DNA from: Lachnospiraceae bacterium UBA7060
GTDB taxonomy: Bacteria > Bacillota > Clostridia > Lachnospirales > Lachnospiraceae
Reading direction: 5' to 3'
NCBI GenBank assembly: GCA_002493835.1
Contig: DLAA01000161.1
Span: forward strand, 1 to 8,606
Length of the DNA stretch: 8,606 nucleotides
Of the stretch, positions 5,159 through 8,606 are shown piece by piece. The translations under genes were made by a program, and so were the position numbers. Numbering within the stretch: position 1 is the first letter of the stretch; each line of letters opens with the position of its first letter. The notes below the pieces were generated by a model. It was not told the DNA's origin. It did no database searches and worked only from the letters and a program-made list of their open reading frames with translations.

Positions 5159-6571
5159 TCAAAAATCAATACGAAAACATACGCCCTGTTCTGTATTCCT
5201 TATCTTGTAATCCGCTCCATGCTGTTCCAGAATCATCTTTACAATGTAAAGCCCCAATCCGCTGCCGCCCGTCTGCCGGCTGCGTGACCGCTCCACACGG
5301 TAGAAAGCATCAAAGAGTTTTGGTATATCACCCTCTGGCAGATGTACCCTCGTGTTCTCTATGGAAAACTGTATTCTTCCGTTCTGTGAATGTGCCGTAA
5401 TAAAAATATCGCTGCCCGCCGGCGAATAATGGATTGCATTGGAAACAAGGTTATTTACCACTTTCCCCAGGAGTGCTTTGTCTCCCTGGAGCATCAGCCC
5501 TTTCTGTATCTCCTCATGCCATTCCAATCCCTTGCCTACGACCATATCCTCAAACAGGCCATACGCACTTTTTACCATATCTGAAAAATCGAAAGTTTCC
5601 TCCTGCAGGGTGTCTTCCGATGATTTTATCCGGGAAACGGTCAGAATCTCCTGCACCATCCTTTCCATTGCTTTTACCACTTCAAGAGAACGGGCAAGAT
5701 ACTTGTCACGCTCTTTATATTTTCCAACATTCAGCAACATCCCTTCAAGCTGCCCCTTAATGACCGTGATCGGTGTTTTCAGCTCATGAGACACCGCTGA
5801 AAAGAAATCAAGCTGTGCCTGTTCCAGCATGCGCTCCCGCTCAATATCCGCCTCCAGCCGACTGTTTGCCTCCTGCAGATCATTAAGCGACGAGGACAAT
5901 TTCCGGGACAGTTCGTTTAAACTGTGTGCCAGTATTCCCAATTCATCAGAACGCTCTTCCGTACAATCCCATGTAAAGTCAAGGCCGGACATTTTTTCAG
6001 ACACCCTGCTGATCTCTATGACAGGCTTTGTGACATACCGGGAATAAAGCACTGCACCAATGACCGAGAGGAAAACCGCCATGACCATCAGAGGCGGGAC
6101 TATGCTCCCAATGGTATCCGTCAGTTGGTTTACCGGCTCTGCATCTCCGGCAACAGATAACGTGTAGACTATCTCCGAATCCTGGAAATGGAACAGATAA
6201 CTATGTGTTGCACCATACAGGGAAGGCTCGCCCTCAAAAACAATACCATCATGAGCCACATCCGGAAAATCATTGTTATATTGTGAAGGCAATGCAATTT
6301 CCCTGCCTTTTTCATCATATAGCTGAAGCAGCACAGTATTGTTCAGCAGGAATTCATCAAACAGGACTCCACTCTCTGCCCCCGCAGTGCATTCTAGTTC
6401 AGAAATAAGGGCATTGACCTCCATATCTAATGCGGCATCCAAATCTGTGCTGTATGTCTGTGGAACCAGCCATGCAATGAAGCCGTAAGTAGCGGCGCAG
6501 CACACCACCATCAGCAGGCAGGTCACAGCAAATATTTTAACAAACAGGCTATTTCTTATCTTCTTTTTCAA
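5159..6571 (-). CDS. Membrane sensor histidine kinase (HisKA type), partner of the OmpR-family regulator
   Basis: About 470 aa. Order: transmembrane helix (about 9-36), extracellular sensor region (about 37-155), second transmembrane helix (about 156-178), HAMP-like linker (180-232), coiled coil, HisKA domain with H-box FFSAVSHELKTPITVI (His 262), then the ATPase with N-box NNLVSNAIHYS (373-383), F-box FDAFYR (420-425) and G-box GGSGLGL (435-441). All key motifs are intact. The start is uncertain. There is no ATG near the expected N-terminus, and I chose the TTG at 6571 (giving KKKIRNSLF next), with GGGGAG about 12 bases upstream. A TTG at 6583 would have no spacer. The gene overlaps the regulator's 3' end by 23 bp, which indicates translational coupling. 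The signal sensed is unknown. Confidence 0.9.
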   Translation of the reverse strand: MKKKIRNSLFVKIFAVTCLLMVVCCAATYGFIAWLVPQTYSTDLDAALDMEVNALISELECTAGAESGVLFDEFLLNNTVLLQLYDEKGREIALPSQYNNDFPDVAHDGIVFEGEPSLYGATHSYLFHFQDSEIVYTLSVAGDAEPVNQLTDTIGSIVPPLMVMAVFLSVIGAVLYSRYVTKPVIEISRVSEKMSGLDFTWDCTEERSDELGILAHSLNELSRKLSSSLNDLQEANSRLEADIERERMLEQAQLDFFSAVSHELKTPITVIKGQLEGMLLNVGKYKERDKYLARSLEVVKAMERMVQEILTVSRIKSSEDTLQEETFDFSDMVKSAYGLFEDMVVGKGLEWHEEIQKGLMLQGDKALLGKVVNNLVSNAIHYSPAGSDIFITAHSQNGRIQFSIENTRVHLPEGDIPKLFDAFYRVERSRSRQTGGSGLGLYIVKMILEQHGADYKIRNTEQGVCFRIDF

Positions 6572-7226
6572 TTTTGTATCCAACTCCCCGGATTGTTTCA
6601 ATATAGTCAATGTCCAGCTTTTTACGGAGATTCTTGATATGCGTATCAACCACCCTCTCATCACCATAAAAATCATATTTCCAAAGTTTGTTTAAGAAGT
6701 GCTGCCGTGAGAGCGCTTTCCCCTGATTTGTCAGCAGTTCCCTCAGCACTTCAAATTCCCTCTGTGTCAATTCAAACTCCACATCCCCGGCATAAACCCT
6801 GTAGCCGTCCATATCCAGAGTCAGTCCCTTATAATGAATCAATGCGCCTTCTCCATTCTCTTTGGAGCCAGCCCGCCGGAGGACAGCCGCTATTTTCCGC
6901 AGCAGCACAGGCATGGAAAATGGTTTCGTGACATAATCATCCGCCTGCAGGTCCAGCCCTTTAATCTGGTCACCTTCGCTGCCCAGGGCTGTCAGCATAA
7001 TAATGGGAACCTGCGACTGTTTCCGTATCAGTTCACAAACGGTGAACCCGTCTATTTTAGGGAGCATGATATCCAAAAGGATCAGGTCATAGGGATTACT
7101 GGCAAACATATCCACAGCTTCCACGCCATCACCCGCAATATCAGCCTTATATCCTGCTTCCTGCAAAAACTCCTGTAAAAGCTCCTGAATATCCATATCA
7201 TCTTCAACAATTAAAATATTCTGCAT
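6549..7226 (-). CDS. OmpR/PhoB-family response regulator
   Basis: 225 aa from the ATG at 7226, chosen because GGAGG (7234-7238) lies seven bases upstream and the product begins with a normal receiver strand (MQNILIVEDDMDI). The receiver has the acidic pair D9/D10, phosphoacceptor D52 in LLDIMLPKIDG, T79 and K101 (TKPF). A winged-helix DNA-binding domain follows at about residues 125-222, with FELTQREFEVLRELL and the recognition-helix region VVDTHIKNLRKKL, ending GVGYKI. It is complete and ends in TAG inside the overlapping kinase gene. Direct 8-bp repeats 11 bp apart in its own promoter, and related ones before the lipoprotein gene, suggest autoregulation and control of the lipoprotein. It belongs to the broad VanR/PhoP-like group; the stimulus cannot be told from sequence. 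Confidence 0.93.
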   Translation of the reverse strand: MQNILIVEDDMDIQELLQEFLQEAGYKADIAGDGVEAVDMFASNPYDLILLDIMLPKIDGFTVCELIRKQSQVPIIMLTALGSEGDQIKGLDLQADDYVTKPFSMPVLLRKIAAVLRRAGSKENGEGALIHYKGLTLDMDGYRVYAGDVEFELTQREFEVLRELLTNQGKALSRQHFLNKLWKYDFYGDERVVDTHIKNLRKKLDIDYIETIRGVGYKIEKEDKK

Positions 7227-7251
7227 GGCAACACCTCCGTACTCCTCAGAT

Positions 7252-7287
7252 ATCATACCATACTTATTTGTAGTTTGTGTGTAGTTT
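7252..7287 (-). promoter_or_regulatory. Promoter and operator of the OmpR-type regulator operon
   Basis: Two exact copies of AAACTACA (minus strand) lie at 7280-7287 and 7269-7276, 11 bp apart. The second begins 19 bp upstream of the -10 TATGAT (7252-7257) and covers the place where a -35 would be. The start codon is 26 bp beyond the -10. This is the expected layout for self-activation by an OmpR-type regulator. Confidence 0.62.
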
Positions 7288-7314
7288 ACCAAAAGAGCAT
7301 AAAACCATTACTCC

Positions 7315-8340
7315 TTATTCCATCTCTCTGAACGTACCGGCCATCCCTCCCACAAGACTCCACTGGCGCTGCATATAGGATTTTAGCTTTTCCGTGCTTT
7401 GCCGATATGCTTCACAAGCCATTGATGGATTATCAAAATGCTCCATAATCGCACAGGCGGCACAGTACCCGCTCTCCATCCCGGCAGATATGCCCTCGCC
7501 CATAGGATTCAGAAATCCGGCAGCCTCCCCGGCTAAAAGGATACGCCCCACACCGTAGTCTACACAGCATCCTGGACGGATATGCGGCATCAGCCACTTC
7601 TCTTCCTTCGTCTGCCTGCTGATACGCAGGTGATGATTTTCTTCCATGTAAGAAATAAAGCGTTCATAATAATGCCCGATTTTACCCATTGCCTTCACGG
7701 AAACGCCAAGCACCAGCAGGTCATCCTTCACGTTGAACCACGCATCATACTCCGACAGTTCCGACTGCAGGTACGCATAAAAGTAATGCGGGTCTAAATC
7801 AATGCTGCCCTCGTTGAATGTCTGGAATGTGGTTATGTATCTAGGAACCTCTCCGGTGATCTTCCGCTTCAATGTTCCGACAACACCCTCGCAGTCCAAG
7901 ACATACCTTGCGCTTTCCGTATAATTGTTTCCCCCACGCAGGCTGACCTCCACAATTCCGTCCTGCTCCGTGCAGGAAAGAGCCTCCACACCGTCCCTGA
8001 CCTCTGCACCGCTCTCCTCTGCCTTTTTAGCAAGCCACCCGTCAAAATGTCTGCGCCATACATTCAGTCCTTCCTGCTCGAAGCGGTATTCCTTCCCCAC
8101 ATCATTTGTGAAGATCATTCCCCTGTTCTCTGTCGGGGTACACATGGCAGATTCCGGCACATCCTCCCCGAAATAGGTCTATACAAGCTCCATTGATTTC
8201 TTTATCAGCACGCCCGAACAGGACTTATATCTTGGCACTTTGAACTTCTCCACCAGTAGAACTTTATAGCCTTTCTCCGCTAAAACCTTGGATGCCGTAC
8301 ATCCTGCAGGCCCCGCACCGACCACTATCACATCATACAT
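7315..8340 (-). pseudogene. FAD-dependent oxidoreductase of the geranylgeranyl-reductase family, interrupted by an in-frame TAG
   Basis: The frame begins at ATG 8340 (MYDVIVVGAGPAGCTAS), a classical dinucleotide-binding start with GxGxxG at residues 8-13 and the acidic residue E31 closing the second strand. KSCSGVL (39-45) matches the CSG/CGG signature of geranylgeranyl-reductase-type flavoproteins. TAG stands at codon 54 (8179-8181). The same frame then continues for 287 codons, including the second FAD motif GEAAGFLNPMGEGISAGMES at about 271-290. The whole length (341 codons) is normal for the family, so a single C-to-T change from CAG is the simplest explanation. No well-spaced internal start would yield an FAD-binding protein. 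Family members reduce isoprenoid double bonds or act as related flavoenzymes; the substrate here is unknown. Read-through cannot be excluded. Confidence 0.82.
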
Positions 8341-8416
8341 CCGTATATCACCCTTTCCGCTGTTTCCTATTATTTCGGCAGGAAACCGCTCCTGCTAAAG
8401 CAAAAGCATCTACTGA

Positions 8417-8446
8417 ATTATACCATAGAAATTTTCTATTTTTCAT
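8417..8446 (-). promoter_or_regulatory. Promoter of the flavoprotein gene
   Basis: TATAAT (8417-8422) with a TG two bases upstream (extended -10). ATGAAA (8441-8446) lies 18 bases further up as a weak -35. It lies about 77 bp before the ATG at 8340. Confidence 0.55.
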
Positions 8447-8449
8447 CCG

Positions 8450-8469
8450 ATGGCATGAAACGACTATTT
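8450..8469 (-). promoter_or_regulatory. 20-bp regulator box upstream of the flavoprotein gene
   Basis: ATGGCATGAAACGACTATTT in plus-strand orientation agrees at 16 of 20 positions with the box at 3982-4001, including the unbroken core GAAACGACTAT. It ends three bases upstream of the -35. This puts the flavoprotein in the same putative regulon as the LytTR regulator and the 233-aa gene. Confidence 0.52.
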
Positions 8470-8485
8470 TTCAGGAATGAAAAGC

Positions 8486-8515
8486 AAAAAAGAGCCTTCA
8501 CAACCAGCCCTTTTT
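8486..8515. terminator. Hairpin terminator upstream of the flavoprotein promoter
   Basis: On the minus strand AAAAAGGGCT (8506-8515) pairs with GGCTCTTTTT (8487-8496, two G-U pairs) around a 9-base loop, and the T-run continues into GCTTTT. The reverse orientation also gives a T-run, so it may work in both directions. It ends a transcript arriving from the right edge or attenuates one reaching the flavoprotein gene. Confidence 0.6.
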
Positions 8516-8527
8516 CCGCTTTTTCAT
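8498..8527 (-). CDS. Possible 9-aa leader peptide overlapping the terminator
   Basis: ATG at 8527 opens MKKRKKGWL followed by TGA at 8498-8500, with GGAATGA a few bases upstream as a modest ribosome binding site. The last codons form the 5' arm of the terminator hairpin and the stop codon falls in the loop, so a translating ribosome would prevent the hairpin from forming. This is the geometry of a translation-dependent attenuator, but so short an ORF may be chance. Confidence 0.22.
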   Translation of the reverse strand: MKKRKKGWL

Positions 8528-8553
8528 TATTTCATTCCATTTTTGCCATTCTT

Positions 8554-8593
8554 CTGTATACTATCACGCAAAACCACTGTATTATCACGAAAA
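8554..8593. repeat. Imperfect tandem repeat near the right edge
   Basis: CTGTATACTATCACGCAAAA (8554-8573) and CTGTATTATCACGAAAA (8577-8593) are direct repeats. Their TATCACG cores are 21 bp apart, two helical turns. The CACGAAA part also occurs in the 20-bp boxes. They could be regulator sites for a gene beyond the window or for the transcript ending at 8486. Confidence 0.4.
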
Positions 8594-8606
8594 CTGCTTA
8601 TACAAT

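Overview
The window looks like a chromosomal stretch from a low-to-mid GC Firmicute, most likely a gut Lachnospiraceae-type clostridium. The signs are strong purine-rich ribosome binding sites (GGAGG, AAAGGAG), an AgrA/AgrC-like LytTR two-component pair, an OmpR-type regulator/kinase pair followed by a small lipoprotein, and a geranylgeranyl-reductase-like flavoprotein. Every credible gene lies on the minus strand, so transcription runs from high to low coordinates. No tRNA, rRNA, CRISPR array, transposase or integrase is visible.

Right part (8606 to 7315): a tandem repeat and a terminator with a possible leader peptide come first. A promoter with an upstream 20-bp box follows, then an FAD-dependent oxidoreductase gene interrupted by an in-frame TAG at codon 54. 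Middle-right (7314 to 4255): an intact OmpR-family response regulator overlaps an intact sensor histidine kinase, and a terminator follows the kinase. A separately promoted lipoprotein gene, which has two copies of an internal domain, comes next. The regulator and lipoprotein promoters carry related 8-bp half-sites at 11-bp spacing, placed at exactly the same distance from the -10 box, so the regulator probably controls itself and the lipoprotein.

Middle-left (4254 to 2137): after a non-coding stretch of about 330 bp come a LytTR-type response regulator and an AgrC-like GHKL histidine kinase, two bases apart. Both are broken. The regulator has lost the centre of its receiver domain, including the phosphoacceptor aspartate, and is out of frame at the junction. 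The kinase carries two mutually compensating frameshifts. Left part (2136 to 1): four intact genes of unknown function follow: a 233-aa soluble protein, a 158-aa protein, a 117-aa four-helix membrane protein and a 37-aa peptide.

The most interesting signal is a 20-bp box (ATTGCACGAAACGACTATAA and variants). It occurs in the promoter of the decayed LytTR regulator, twice in tandem upstream of the 233-aa gene, and upstream of the broken flavoprotein. In all three places it sits 3-6 bp upstream of a -35 element followed by an 18-bp spacer and a -10. I read this as a small LytTR-type regulon whose operators and some targets survive while its sensor, regulator and one target have decayed. The assignment of the box to this regulator is inference. 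The repeats and the broken reading frames are seen directly.
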